Assembly (NCBI GenBank): GCA_020852865.1
Contig: JADYZZ010000085.1
Coordinates: 1-35,146, forward strand
Direction of reading: 5' to 3'
Length of the DNA stretch: 35,146 nt
DNA from: Rubrivivax sp.
GTDB lineage: Bacteria; Pseudomonadota; Gammaproteobacteria; Burkholderiales; Burkholderiaceae_C
The stretch's first letter is position 1, and each line of letters begins with the position of its first letter. Shown here piece by piece: positions 1 to 9,930 of this stretch. The position numbers and the translations under genes are program-made. A model generated the notes under the pieces. It had not been told where the DNA came from, did not search any database, and worked only from the letters and a program-made list of their open reading frames with translations.

Positions 1-72
1 CCATCGTCCCTGGCGACCCCATCGTCCCTGGCGGCCCCATCGATTCCGGCGGCCCCGTCGGACCCGGCGACG
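1..72 (+). repeat. Four 18-bp tandem units coding a Pro-Ser hexapeptide
   Basis: Units at 1-18, 19-36, 37-54 and 55-72. The first two differ by one base; the third and fourth are degenerate. They are in frame and encode PSSLAT, PSSLAA, PSIPAA and PSDPAT. The array may extend upstream of the window. It probably forms a flexible linker. Confidence 0.75.
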
Positions 73-1245
73 CCCCCGGCTGCGGTGGTCGAATCGGCGG
101 GGTCTGAGGCCCCGGCGGCATCGGCGCTGGCCTTGCCCGGTTTCCACGCACTGCGGGTTGCGGCGGCCGATCTGCCGCACCAGGCCGCAGCCTATGCCAG
201 CGTCGACGCGCTCGTCGTCGATGCGGCGACGCTGGCCGCACTCGCCCCCGAGCAGCTGGCCGCGCTGCTCGCGCATGCGGGCGGATGCGCGCGCGTCGTC
301 GTCGTCGGCGCCGATGCCCGGCTGGCGCGCGCGCTCGAAGGCGCCGGCGGCTGCGGCGCGCGCTCGCTGATGCTGGCGGCAACGCCGGCCGAGGCGGCGG
401 CGCAGCTCGAGGCCTCGTTCGCCCGCCCCTTGCCCGCCGCGCTGCCGGCGGCGGCACTTGCCGCGCTGGCCGACCCGGCGCCGACGCTCTGGAGCCGCGT
501 GGCCGTCGCCGTCGCGCTGTACCTGGCGGCAGCGCTGCTGGCGGCGCTCTTCGTCACGGCGTGGCCGGCCGGGGCGCTGCTGGCGCTGCTGGCGACGGTC
601 ACGGCACTGACGCTGCCGCGCGTGCTGCCGGCGGCCGCGCAGACGGTGATCTGGAGCGAGGGTGAGTCGGGCGCGCGCACGGCGCGCTATCAGGCGCGCG
701 AGCGCGTGGTCGGCGCCGCGCCGATGGAGCTGAGCGTCGCGATCCCGCCTCAGCTCGCCGCCGCAGCCCGCCCCTGCGAAGCGGCGCTGCCGATGCGCCT
801 GACCTTCGACACGGCCGAGGGCCGACTGGCTTCGGCTTCGTTCGCGACGCGGCTCTTCGGCCAGGCTTCGCTGTGCTTTTCGGGCAGCTTTCCGCTCGCG
901 CGCAGCATCGGCGCCGAGCCGGACCGCGCTGGCGCCTTCACGGTGCGCAACACGGGCGCGACGGCCTGGCCGCGCGGCTGGTGGCTGGCCGAGGGGCGCG
1001 TGCACGAACTGCCCGCGCTCGCACCCGGGGCCGCGGCCGAGATGCCCGCAGGCGGGACGCCCGGGCCGGTGCACGCGTCCACGCTGCTCGACGCCGCCGG
1101 CGGCCGTGCCGTCGAACGCGCCGCGCTCGAGCGCGTACCGCAGGGCGTCGGCGCGGCGCTGTGGCCGCTCGATCTCGCCGGCGTCGCCGCCCTGCCGCCT
1201 GGCGCCCGCGGCTGGCTGCTCGTCGCCGCAGCCGCTGCGCCGTGA
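1..1245 (+). CDS. Membrane protein of unknown function, 5' end outside window
   Basis: The reading frame is open from the first base, giving 414 visible residues, so the true start lies upstream; an internal GTG at 85 is unlikely to be the start. The visible N-terminus is a Pro/Ser/Ala-rich linker with a six-residue repeat (see repeat at 1-72). An alpha/beta-looking stretch follows (about residues 45-140, with a VVVVGAD strand), then two adjacent hydrophobic segments at about residues 166-205, then a C-terminal part that looks beta-rich and extracytoplasmic. No catalytic motif was recognised. The stop overlaps the GTG of the next gene (GTGA), so it belongs to the MoxR/DUF58/BatA operon. An envelope role is inferred from context only. 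Confidence 0.6.
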   Translation, partial: PSSLATPSSLAAPSIPAAPSDPATPPAAVVESAGSEAPAASALALPGFHALRVAAADLPHQAAAYASVDALVVDAATLAALAPEQLAALLAHAGGCARVVVVGADARLARALEGAGGCGARSLMLAATPAEAAAQLEASFARPLPAALPAAALAALADPAPTLWSRVAVAVALYLAAALLAALFVTAWPAGALLALLATVTALTLPRVLPAAAQTVIWSEGESGARTARYQARERVVGAAPMELSVAIPPQLAAAARPCEAALPMRLTFDTAEGRLASASFATRLFGQASLCFSGSFPLARSIGAEPDRAGAFTVRNTGATAWPRGWWLAEGRVHELPALAPGAAAEMPAGGTPGPVHASTLLDAAGGRAVERAALERVPQGVGAALWPLDLAGVAALPPGARGWLLVAAAAAP

Positions 1246-1742
1246 GCCTCGCGATGCCGGCCTCCCGCCGCGTCGCCGCCGTGACCGGCGTCGCGCTCGC
1301 CGCTGCGGCTGCGCTGTGGTGGCTGGCCGCGAGCCGGCTCGCGCTCGAACGCGGAGCCGATGCGGCACGCGCCGCGGCGCTGATGCTGCAGGCTCTGGCG
1401 CTGGCGCGCGCGCTGGCGCTGGCGCTGTGGCTGCCGCGCACGGCCGTGGCGCAAGGCCTGCGCGCGGCCTGGCTCGAGGCGCTCGCGCTGGCCGCGCCGG
1501 CGTGGCCGCTGGTCGCGCTGGCGGCTTCGGCGAGCACGCTGCCGGCGCTGCGCGTGCTGCTCGTCGAGGCGCTGCTCGTCGTCGCGGCGGCCGTGCTGCC
1601 GCTGGCCGCTCGCGCGCTGGGCCGCCTGCTGCCGCGCCGCGCACAGGCAGAGCCGGCCGATCTGGCCGCGCTCTTCGGCGGCGCGCTGCTCGCCGCGGCG
1701 CTGTGGTACGGGCACGGGCGGTGGCCCTTGCTCGTGGGTTGA
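1242..1742 (+). CDS. Small multi-pass membrane protein, unknown function
   Basis: 166 residues from the GTG at 1242, which overlaps the upstream stop as GTGA. An in-frame ATG at 1254 would give 162 residues and is an equally possible start. The protein is almost entirely Ala/Leu with about four hydrophobic segments: one near the N-terminus (starting VAAVTGVALA), two in the middle and one near the C-terminus (LFGGALLAAALWYG). A basic loop (RLLPRRAQ) precedes the last segment. I recognise no family. Its position in the operon suggests it works with the flanking membrane proteins and the MoxR ATPase. GC-rich DNA produces long spurious frames, so the call rests on the overlap geometry and the membrane topology. 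Confidence 0.6.
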   Translation: MSLAMPASRRVAAVTGVALAAAAALWWLAASRLALERGADAARAAALMLQALALARALALALWLPRTAVAQGLRAAWLEALALAAPAWPLVALAASASTLPALRVLLVEALLVVAAAVLPLAARALGRLLPRRAQAEPADLAALFGGALLAAALWYGHGRWPLLVG

Positions 1743-2837
1743 CGACGCGATGATTCCCGCCGCCTGGCCGCCGCTGCACGCCGCCGTGCGGCGCCGCCTG
1801 TGGCTGCGGCAGGCCGCCGCTGCGGCGCGCGCCGCGCTGTGGTGCCTGGCCGCGCTCGCGCTGCTCGCGCTGCTGCTGCACCTCGTCGTGCGGCCGCTGC
1901 CGCTGCGCGTCGTGCCGGCGCTCGCCGCCGTCCTGGCCCTGGCCGCACTGGCCTGGAGCGCCGCGCGGCGGCCCAGCGAGGATCGCTGCGCGCTGTGGGC
2001 CGACCGCGAGCTCGGCGGCGCTTCGGCCTTCACGACGCTGCTCGACGCGCGCCGCGGCCGCCTGCGCGGCGCCGATGCGCAGGCCCTGCAATGTCTGCAA
2101 ACGTGGGCCGCAGCGCAGGTGCCCGCCGCGCTGGCCGCGCTGCCGGCCAGGCGCGTGCCGATGCGGCTGGCGCGGCCCTTCGCTGCAGCCGTGGTGTGCA
2201 CGGCGCTGGCGCTGCTCGTGCTCGCACTGCCCGGCGCCGGTCCGGCGGCGCCGGGCGAGGCGGCCAGCGCCGCCGGCGCGCCCGCGCGGCCGACAACCGA
2301 TGCGCCGGCCGCGCCCGCAGCCAGCGAGCTGGCCCGGCAGGTCGCGAGTGCGCTGCGCACCGAGCAAGGCAGCGACCCGGCGCGCACCGGCGCGGGCGGG
2401 CGCGATGCGGCGCGCGGCGACGACGATGCGCGCGAGCGCAACGCCGGCGGCCCGCCGCCGGGCGCCACGGCGGCCGCCCCGGCCCACCCGGTCGATGCGC
2501 CGGCGACCCAGGCCGAGCGCAAGCAAGCCGCCGCGCCGAGCACCGGCGGCACCGGCGGCAGCACCGGGCGTGAGGCCGGCGACAGCGCCGACACGCGGCG
2601 CGACTCCGGCCGCGCGCCGGTGCCGCAGGGTACGATGTCCACGCGGCGCGTCGAAGCGGCGGCCCCGCCCGGCGCCGGCCGCGCCGACGACGCGCAGGCG
2701 GCGCAGTACGACGCGCCGCTGGACGCTGCGGCGCCGGCGCCCGGCCGGCGCCCCGCGCGCGTCGTGCGCGCGGCCACGCCGCCGCCGGCCGCGGCGACGA
2801 CGCACCTGACGGCCGACGAAACCCACTACGTGCAAGC

Positions 2838-3872
<1,035 letters not shown>

Positions 3873-3886
3873 GAACCGGCGAGGGT

Positions 3887-3960
3887 ATGAATCGGGCCCG
3901 CGATTCATGTCCTCACAGGCGCTGAGCAGGCGCTGAGGACCGGAGTCGCGCACGTGGTTC
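3887..3960. repeat. Inverted pair of the dispersed intergenic element, with hairpins
   Basis: The first copy (3887-3926, forward) starts with an 8-bp perfect stem, ATGAATCG/CGATTCAT (3887-3894 and 3901-3908), and continues GTCCTCACAGGCGCTGAG. The second copy (about 3930-3960) is the same element in reverse orientation. Together they give a further stem, GTCCTCA (3909-3915) with TGAGGAC (3934-3940). Related copies lie at 11475, 14358, 19690, 20034 and 31731. There is no T-run, so this is not a standard terminator. Confidence 0.75.
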
Positions 3961-4862
3961 CCGCCGCCACCGGATCGTCCGAGCCGCCGCGGCTGCCCGG
4001 CGAGGCCGAACTGCGCGCCTTTGCCGAGACCGCGGCGCTGCTGCTGACCGAGCGCCGCCCGCGCGCCAGCGGCACGCCGGCCGCGACGCGCCGCCCCGGC
4101 GTCGGCCTGCATCACCTCGACCACCGCGACTACCAGAGCGGCGACGAGCTGCGCCACATCGACTGGCGCCAGACCGCGCGCGCGCGCCGGCCCATCGTGC
4201 GCCGCTTCGAGGCCGAGTCGGTGGCCGACTGGACGATCCTGCTCGACGCGAGTTCGTCGATGGCCCTGCCGGGCGCGGCCAAGTGGCGCGCGGCCGTGCG
4301 CGCCGCGGCGGCGATGAGCTACGCGCTGCTGCACATCGGGCACCGCGTCGGCCTCGTCGCATTCGGCGCGCGCGTGCTCGCCGAGCGCAGGCGCGGCCGC
4401 GGCCGCCAGCAGTACGCGGCCATCGCGCGCATGCTGACCGAGCTGCAACCGGCCGCGCGCGGTGAGCGCTCGGCGCTCGGCGCCTGCGCGCGCCACCTGC
4501 ACGGCGCGACCTCGGTGTTCGCGATCAGCGACTTCCTGGCCGCCGACGAGATGCGCGGCGAGCTCGCCGCGCTGCGCCTGCACTGCGCCGAGCTGCACGC
4601 GCTGCAGTTGGCCGGCGATGCAGAGACCCGGCTGGCGGCCGCCGGCGAGTTCGACCTCGTGGACGTGGAGACCGGCGCGCGGCTGCCCGCGCGCGTCGGT
4701 GCGGCCGACCAGGTGCAGGCGGCGCTCGCACGCGCCGCGATGACGGCGCGGCTGCGCGCGTACTGCCTGCGCAGCGGCATCGCCTTCACCGACTGGGACG
4801 TCGCCCAGGCGTGGCAGCACGCGCTGGTGCGGCACCTGGTTCAGGCGCGCGCGCGTTGCTGA
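3954..4862 (+). CDS. DUF58 domain protein
   Basis: 302 residues. The DUF58 signature is clear at residues 57-92: HRDYQSGDELRHIDWRQTARA, then IVRRFEAE. A vWA-like MIDAS sequence (DASSSM, 98-103) follows. DUF58 proteins are encoded next to MoxR ATPases in stress and maturation operons and are thought to be their partners; the exact activity is unknown. The only usual start in the open frame is the GTG at 3954, with GGAG at 3942-3945 eight bases upstream. Both lie inside the inverted repeat element, so the repeat appears to supply the translation start. No strong membrane segment is seen. The end overlaps the next gene. Confidence 0.88.
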   Translation: MVPAATGSSEPPRLPGEAELRAFAETAALLLTERRPRASGTPAATRRPGVGLHHLDHRDYQSGDELRHIDWRQTARARRPIVRRFEAESVADWTILLDASSSMALPGAAKWRAAVRAAAAMSYALLHIGHRVGLVAFGARVLAERRRGRGRQQYAAIARMLTELQPAARGERSALGACARHLHGATSVFAISDFLAADEMRGELAALRLHCAELHALQLAGDAETRLAAAGEFDLVDVETGARLPARVGAADQVQAALARAAMTARLRAYCLRSGIAFTDWDVAQAWQHALVRHLVQARARC

Positions 4863-6661
4863 GCCTGGCCGCCCCGCTGGCGCTGCTCGGGCTGCTCGCG
4901 CTGCCCCTGATCCGCTGGCTGCACCGCGGCGGGCGTCATCGGCGCGCGCTGGCGGTGGCGCATCTCCCGCTGTGGCAGCACGCAGCGGCGAGCCTGGCCG
5001 CCGCCGGCCAGCGCCAGCCGCCCGATCCGGCCTGGCGCCGGCGCGCGCTGCTGGCCGCGCTCGCCGCGCTGGCTCTGGCGGCGCCGCAGTGGCGCGCACC
5101 GAGCCAGCGCATCACCTTGTGGGCCGACGACGCGCCAAGCATGTTCGTGCATGAGGCGGGCGGCACGCGGCTCGCGCTCGCGCTCGTCCAGGCGCGCCGC
5201 GAGGCGGCCGCGCTCGGCGCGAACGAGGTCGAGCTGCGGCTGCTCGGCGACCCGTGGCGAGCGCGCGACGCCGCCGACGATCCGCCCAGGACCGCTGGTG
5301 CCGGTGCCGGTGCCGGTGCTGGTGCCGGTGCTGGTGCCGCTGCCGGCCGAGTGCCTGGCGCGCCGCCGGCCGCGCTGCTGCGGCGCGACCGCCAGCACTG
5401 GCTGCTTAGCGATGGCGTGCATGCCGCTGTCGCGCGCTGGCCCGCGGGCATGCGGCCCGAGCGCGTGATCACGGTCGGCAGCGTGCGGCGCAACGTCGGC
5501 ATCGAACGCCTGGCGGTGCAGCGCGAAGCGGGCGGCGGCGAGCGCCTCGACGCGCTCGCGCGGCTCGCCAACGGCGGCGCTGAGGTCGAGACGCGCGACG
5601 TCGTCGTCTACGCCGATGGGCGCGAGGTCGCACGGCTGCGCCGCACGCTCGCACCGGGCGCCACGGTGTCGCTGCGCTTCACGCTGCCGATGGCGGGAGC
5701 GCTGCGCGCGCAGCTGCAACCCGACGATGCGCTGCCCGACGACGACACGCTCGCGCTCGACCTCGCGCCTCTGGCGCGGCGCCGCATCGCCGTCGATGCG
5801 CGCTGCGCGCCGGCGCTGCGCGCCGCGGTGGCCGCGCATCCGGCGCTGGCGGCAGCGCCGGCCGACGCCGACGACGTCGCCGCCGTACTCGACTGCGCCG
5901 GTTCCGGGCCGGCGCGCCGCCTGCCGACGCTGCGGCTGCGCGACGAGCGCCCCGCGGCCGCGCCGCACGGGCCGGCGCAATGGTCGGCGCGCTTCGCGCC
6001 CGACGCAAGGCCCGCTTTCGACGCCGCCCGCTGGCAGCTCGCGGCGAGGCTCGATGCGCAACCGGGCGACGAAGTGCTGCTCGCCCTCGGCGACGCGCCG
6101 GCGATCGTGCGCCGTTCCGGGCCGACGCCGCGCATCGACACGGCGCTCGATTTCGGGCGCGCGGCCGCACAGGCCGCGAGCGAGGCGCCGTTGCTCGTGA
6201 ACTGGATGTTCGAGCAACTGCTCGGCACGCGGCTGCTGGACGCGCTCGCGCTGGCCGAGCGCGACGCCGCGGCAATCCGCGTCGCGCCGGCCGCGGCTGC
6301 GGCCGCCTCAGCCGCCTCAGCCGCCTCAGCCGCCTCAGCCGCCTCGGTCGCCTCGGTCGCCCCCGTCGGCTCAGTCGCGGCATCCGATGCAACCACCGCA
6401 ACCACCTCACCCTCCTCAACGGCCGCAACCGCCGCAACCGCCGCATCTGCAGCATCCGCCTCGGCTGATGCACGCGTGGTCGTCGCCGCATCGGCAGCCT
6501 TTGCCGATGCCGCGTCGGCCGACGCGGACGCGGCGCCCGCGGCGCGCGACCTGACGCGCCCGCTGCTGCTGGCCGCGCTGGCGGTGCTGCTGTGGGAGAT
6601 CGCGGCGCTCACCGCGCAGTGGCGGCGCCTGCGCGGGCCCGACGAGGAGGCGCCGGCATGA
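4856..6661 (+). CDS. BatA-like membrane protein (N-terminal double-transmembrane domain)
   Basis: 601 residues from a TTG at 4856. An in-frame GTG at 4811 would add 15 residues but overlap DUF58 by 52 bp. I prefer TTG because the family's N-terminus begins almost directly with LAAPLALLGLLALPLIRWLHR, as seen here (residues 4-24). A second hydrophobic segment lies at about 62-78, and a last one near 570-588 (LLLAALAVLLWEIAAL). The expected vWA MIDAS is degenerate (ADDAPSM, about residue 90), so metal binding is doubtful. Two low-complexity tracts interrupt the chain: a Gly-Ala repeat (5297-5338) and an Ala/Ser/Thr/Val tract (6302-6480). BatA-type proteins act in the inner membrane with MoxR and DUF58 partners. 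The end overlaps the next ATG. Confidence 0.8.
   Translation: MLSLAAPLALLGLLALPLIRWLHRGGRHRRALAVAHLPLWQHAAASLAAAGQRQPPDPAWRRRALLAALAALALAAPQWRAPSQRITLWADDAPSMFVHEAGGTRLALALVQARREAAALGANEVELRLLGDPWRARDAADDPPRTAGAGAGAGAGAGAGAAAGRVPGAPPAALLRRDRQHWLLSDGVHAAVARWPAGMRPERVITVGSVRRNVGIERLAVQREAGGGERLDALARLANGGAEVETRDVVVYADGREVARLRRTLAPGATVSLRFTLPMAGALRAQLQPDDALPDDDTLALDLAPLARRRIAVDARCAPALRAAVAAHPALAAAPADADDVAAVLDCAGSGPARRLPTLRLRDERPAAAPHGPAQWSARFAPDARPAFDAARWQLAARLDAQPGDEVLLALGDAPAIVRRSGPTPRIDTALDFGRAAAQAASEAPLLVNWMFEQLLGTRLLDALALAERDAAAIRVAPAAAAAASAASAASAASAASVASVAPVGSVAASDATTATTSPSSTAATAATAASAASASADARVVVAASAAFADAASADADAAPAARDLTRPLLLAALAVLLWEIAALTAQWRRLRGPDEEAPA
5297..5338 (+). repeat. Seven-unit GGTGCC hexanucleotide repeat in coding sequence
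   Basis: Seven 6-bp units, five GGTGCC and two GGTGCT, code a Gly-Ala run in the BatA-like protein. Unit gain or loss would keep the frame. Confidence 0.85.
6302..6373 (+). repeat. Eight-unit 9-bp repeat coding Ala/Ser/Val linker
   Basis: Four identical GCCGCCTCA units (6302-6337) are followed by four degenerate ones. They code an Ala-Ser-rich tract just before the last transmembrane helix of the BatA-like protein. A looser Ala/Thr/Ser tract continues to about 6480. Confidence 0.85.
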
Positions 6662-9117
6662 GGACGCCGGCGGCGCGCACGCTGGCCGCGCTCGCGCTGC
6701 AGCTCGCCGCGCTCGCGACGCTGGCGGCGGCGCTGCTCGGCGCCTCCTGGCTCGACGCGCGCAGCCGGCCCCGCCTGGTGGTGCTGGTCGACCGCTCGCA
6801 GAGCATGCCGCGCGCAGCCACCGACGCCGCGCTGCTCGAGGTCGAGCAGGCCGCACATGCGGCCGGTGCCGGTGACGTGCAGCGCATCGAGTTCGCGCGC
6901 CGGCCGGCGGCACCGGGCGGCGCGCCGCTCGACGCCTCGGCCACCGACCTCGAAGCCGCACTCGACGCGGCGCTGGCCGTGCACGCGCGCCGGCCGCTGG
7001 CTGGCGCGGTGATGATCTCCGACGGCCAGGCCACCGCCGGCGACACCGAGCGCGCGCTGCGCGCGTTGCGCGCGGCCGAACTGCCTTTGCACTGGCTCGC
7101 GCTCGGGCGGCCGGCGCCGGCCGTGCGCATCGTCGATGTGCGCGCGCCGCGGCAGGCGCGCGTCGGCCAGCGCGTCCGGCTCGACGTGCAGGTGCAGGCC
7201 GCCGCTCCGCAGACGCTGCGCCTGCGCGCCAGCGTGCGCGGCGCCGACGGCAGCACGCGCAGCAGCGTCGCCGCTGCGGGCCGCGACGGCGCGGCGACGC
7301 TCGAGTTCGACGCCTGGCAGGCCGGCGCCCTGGTCGTCGACCTCGCCGTCGAGGACGCGGCGAGCGCCGTCCCCGTTGCCGCGCAGCCTGCGGCCGCGGC
7401 CATCGACGTGGCGGCACGCGCGCCGATCCTCGTCGTGCAGGGCGGGCGCGGCGCGCTCGCCTCCAGCCTCGCCGCCGGCGGCTGGCCGCTGCGCGTGGTC
7501 GATGCGGCACAGGCCGACGCGCTGGCCGGCGAGCTGGCCGGCTGCGAGGCGGTCGTCCTCGACGACGTTGCGGTGGGCGATGCCGGGCCGCGCTTCTGGT
7601 CGGCTCTCGTCGAAGCCGTGCGGCAGCGCGGCGTCGGCCTGCTCGTGCTCGGCGGCGAACGCTCGTTCGCACGCGGCGGCTACCGCGGTTCGGCGCTCGA
7701 GACGCTGCTGCCGGTGCTGTCGGAGCCGGCCGCGCTCGACCGCAATGCGAGCGTGCTCTTCCTGGTCGACAAGTCCGGCAGCATGGGCGAGGGCAGCGGC
7801 GGCATCGACCGCTTCGCGCTCGCGCAGCGGGCGGTGCTGGAGACCGCGCGCAGCCTCGGGGCGCACGACGAACTGGGGCTGGTCGTGTTCGACGTCGCGC
7901 CGCGCGTGCTGCTGCCGCTGGCGCCTGCGGCGCAAGGGCTCGCCGCGCTCGAGAGCCCCTGGCCGGCAACGCCGCACGGCGGCACCCGGCTCGCGCCGGC
8001 GATCGACGCGGCAGCGGCCGAGCTCGAGCGCGCGGGCGCGGCACGGCGGCTGCTCGTGCTCGTGACCGACGGCTTCGTCGAAGGGGTGTCGGCGGCGGCG
8101 CTGCGTGCGCGACTCGAGCGCGCCCGCGTCGAGACGGTGGCGCTGGCCGTCGGCCCCGACGCGGACGCGCCGGCGCTGCAGCGCATCGTCGGAGCGAAGG
8201 GCCTTGTGCTGCGCGTGCAGGAAGCGGCGGAGTTGCCCGCCGTGATGCGCGGCGCGCTCGAGCGCCGCCGCGCACGCGTCGAGCGCGGGCCCTTCGCAGT
8301 GGCGCAGGCCGCGCCGCTGCCCTTCGCGCCCGGCACCTTCGACGCCTGGCCGGAGGTCGACGCCTACCTCGCGACGAAGGCACGCCCGGGTGCCGCCGTG
8401 GTGCTGCGCAGCGCGCGCGGCGACCCGCTGCTCGCCTGGCAGCGCGCGGGGCTGGGCCGCGTCGTCGCGCTGACGAGCGGCCTCGGCGCCTGGACACCGC
8501 GCTGGCTGTCCTGGGCGGCGTGGCCGCAGCTGGCCGGCGGCCTCGCCGAGTGGGCCGGCGGTGCGTCGCGCGCCGGCCTGGCCGCGCTGACCGTGCGCGA
8601 AAGCGGATCCGGCCTGCAGATCGAGGTGGCGCAGCGCGCGGTCGACGCTGCAGGCGCTGACCCGGGGCCGCTCGACCTGCAGGTCGACGCGCCGGGCGGG
8701 CGCGGCCGCGTCGTGCCGGCCGAACCGCTGGCGCCCGGCCGCTGGCGCGCCGAGCTGCCGACGGCCGGACCCGGCCTGTACACGGTGACGGCGGCCAACG
8801 CGCTGGGCAGCGTGCGCGGCCTGTACCTGCTGCGCGCCGGCAAGGAAGACGATGCCTGGGGCACGAACCCGGAGCTGGCGCGCTGGCAGGCCGCCGGGCT
8901 GCTCGAGCGCTGGCGGCCCGGCGCGCTGCAGGGCTTGCGCGCGCCGCCCGGTGCCGAGCCGCCGCCCGACCGCTCGCTGCTCGCGCTCGCGCTGGCCTGC
9001 TTCGCCGCGGGCATGCTGGTCGACCGCTGGCCGCCGCGCGCGCAGGCGCTGCGTACGCTGCGGCGCCACGGCCGAGCGCTGCTGGCGCGGCGGGCCGGGC
9101 TCAGGCGCGACCGGTAG
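6658..9117 (+). CDS. Large membrane-anchored vWA / amidotransferase-like protein
   Basis: 819 residues. The ATG at 6658 overlaps the upstream stop (ATGA). An N-terminal hydrophobic segment lies at about residues 8-28. A first vWA-like strand with an intact MIDAS follows (LVDRSQSMP, about 41-50). Residues about 255-365 resemble the class I glutamine amidotransferase-like fold common in such proteins (ILVVQGGRG, LLVLGGERSFARGGYRGSAL), but no catalytic Cys-His pair is evident. A second vWA domain begins at LVDKSGSMGEG (D371) and continues through GGTRLAPAIDAA to LLVLVTDGF. A final helix lies at about 774-791. Such proteins close MoxR/DUF58/BatA operons; a periplasmic assembly role is inferred. 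The gene ends 57 bp before the convergent fbpC. Confidence 0.83.
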   Translation: MRTPAARTLAALALQLAALATLAAALLGASWLDARSRPRLVVLVDRSQSMPRAATDAALLEVEQAAHAAGAGDVQRIEFARRPAAPGGAPLDASATDLEAALDAALAVHARRPLAGAVMISDGQATAGDTERALRALRAAELPLHWLALGRPAPAVRIVDVRAPRQARVGQRVRLDVQVQAAAPQTLRLRASVRGADGSTRSSVAAAGRDGAATLEFDAWQAGALVVDLAVEDAASAVPVAAQPAAAAIDVAARAPILVVQGGRGALASSLAAGGWPLRVVDAAQADALAGELAGCEAVVLDDVAVGDAGPRFWSALVEAVRQRGVGLLVLGGERSFARGGYRGSALETLLPVLSEPAALDRNASVLFLVDKSGSMGEGSGGIDRFALAQRAVLETARSLGAHDELGLVVFDVAPRVLLPLAPAAQGLAALESPWPATPHGGTRLAPAIDAAAAELERAGAARRLLVLVTDGFVEGVSAAALRARLERARVETVALAVGPDADAPALQRIVGAKGLVLRVQEAAELPAVMRGALERRRARVERGPFAVAQAAPLPFAPGTFDAWPEVDAYLATKARPGAAVVLRSARGDPLLAWQRAGLGRVVALTSGLGAWTPRWLSWAAWPQLAGGLAEWAGGASRAGLAALTVRESGSGLQIEVAQRAVDAAGADPGPLDLQVDAPGGRGRVVPAEPLAPGRWRAELPTAGPGLYTVTAANALGSVRGLYLLRAGKEDDAWGTNPELARWQAAGLLERWRPGALQGLRAPPGAEPPPDRSLLALALACFAAGMLVDRWPPRAQALRTLRRHGRALLARRAGLRRDR

Positions 9118-9174
9118 TACGCCGGCGCGACGGCACGGTTGCGGCGCAGTGCAGCGGCGGGCCCCTGCGCGTGT

Positions 9175-9891
9175 TCAGCGCCCGCCCTGCACGAAGGCGC
9201 GCGCCCAGTCGCCGCGCGTGCCGGCAGCGATCTCGGCATGCGGCGCGTCGACCTCGAGGCAGCCGTCGCGCATCAGCACCACGCGTGCGTCGAGTTCCAC
9301 CGCGTCGGCCGGGTCGTGCGTGACGATGATCGCCGCCTGCCCTCGGGCAAGCTGCGCCTTGAGCCGCACGACGAGATCGGCGCGCGTCAGCCGGTCGACG
9401 TTGCCGAAGGGCTCGTCGAGCAGCAGCAGGCGCGACGGGGCCGCCAGGGCGCGCGCCAGCGCGACGCGCTGCGCCTCGCCGCCCGACAGGGTCGCGACAT
9501 CGCGGCCGTCCATGTCGGCCAGACCCATGTCGGCCAGCGCGGCGCGCGCGCGCGCGCGGCGCGTCGGGCGGTCGACGCCGCGGATCGCGAAGCCGGCGTT
9601 GTCCACCGCGTCGAGATGCGGAAACAGCGTCGCATCCTGGAAGGCAACGGCCAGTTGCCGGCGCTGCGGCGGCACCAGCACGCGCCCCGGCACCGAAGCG
9701 AGCGCGCCATGCAGCCGCACCTCGCCCGCCGTGGGCGCGTCGAACCCCGCGACCAGACGCAGCAGCGAGGTCTTGCCGCTGCCCGAGCGTCCGAGGATGG
9801 CCAGCACCTCGCCGGCGGCCATCGCGAGGCTCAGATCCGACACCACGGCACGACCGCCGACGACCCGGGACAGACACGAGATGGACAGCAA
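9175..9891 (-). CDS. fbpC: Ferric-iron ABC transporter ATP-binding protein
   Basis: 238 residues with all ABC motifs: Walker A GRSGSGKT (34-41), Q-loop Q85 (VAFQDATLFPHLD), signature LSGGEAQR (135-142), Walker B LLLLDEP (155-161) and an H-loop near IIVTHDP. It is shorter than typical 340-residue FbpC proteins because the C-terminal regulatory (TOBE-like) domain is missing, as in compact FutC/ThiQ-like ATPases. It would energise import through the permease encoded 39 bp upstream on the same strand. Iron specificity is inferred from the binding protein; the ATPase alone could equally belong to a thiamine or sulfate system. Confidence 0.87.
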   Translation of the reverse strand: MLSISCLSRVVGGRAVVSDLSLAMAAGEVLAILGRSGSGKTSLLRLVAGFDAPTAGEVRLHGALASVPGRVLVPPQRRQLAVAFQDATLFPHLDAVDNAGFAIRGVDRPTRRARARAALADMGLADMDGRDVATLSGGEAQRVALARALAAPSRLLLLDEPFGNVDRLTRADLVVRLKAQLARGQAAIIVTHDPADAVELDARVVLMRDGCLEVDAPHAEIAAGTRGDWARAFVQGGR

Positions 9892-9930
9892 GGCGACTCC
9901 CGATCGGATGGGCCTGTGGGCCGGCGGCTC

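Noticed and set aside
3909..3940. Intrinsic terminator between moxR and DUF58
   Set aside because: The stem is real but has no following T-run and is followed at once by a co-directional operon gene; it is better explained by the inverted repeat pair.
5608..9069. Very long minus-strand open frame (over 1100 codons) opposite the BatA and vWA genes
   Set aside because: Its translation is Arg/Ala/Gln-rich without domains, while the plus strand holds recognisable vWA motifs with overlapping starts. It is a product of high GC content.
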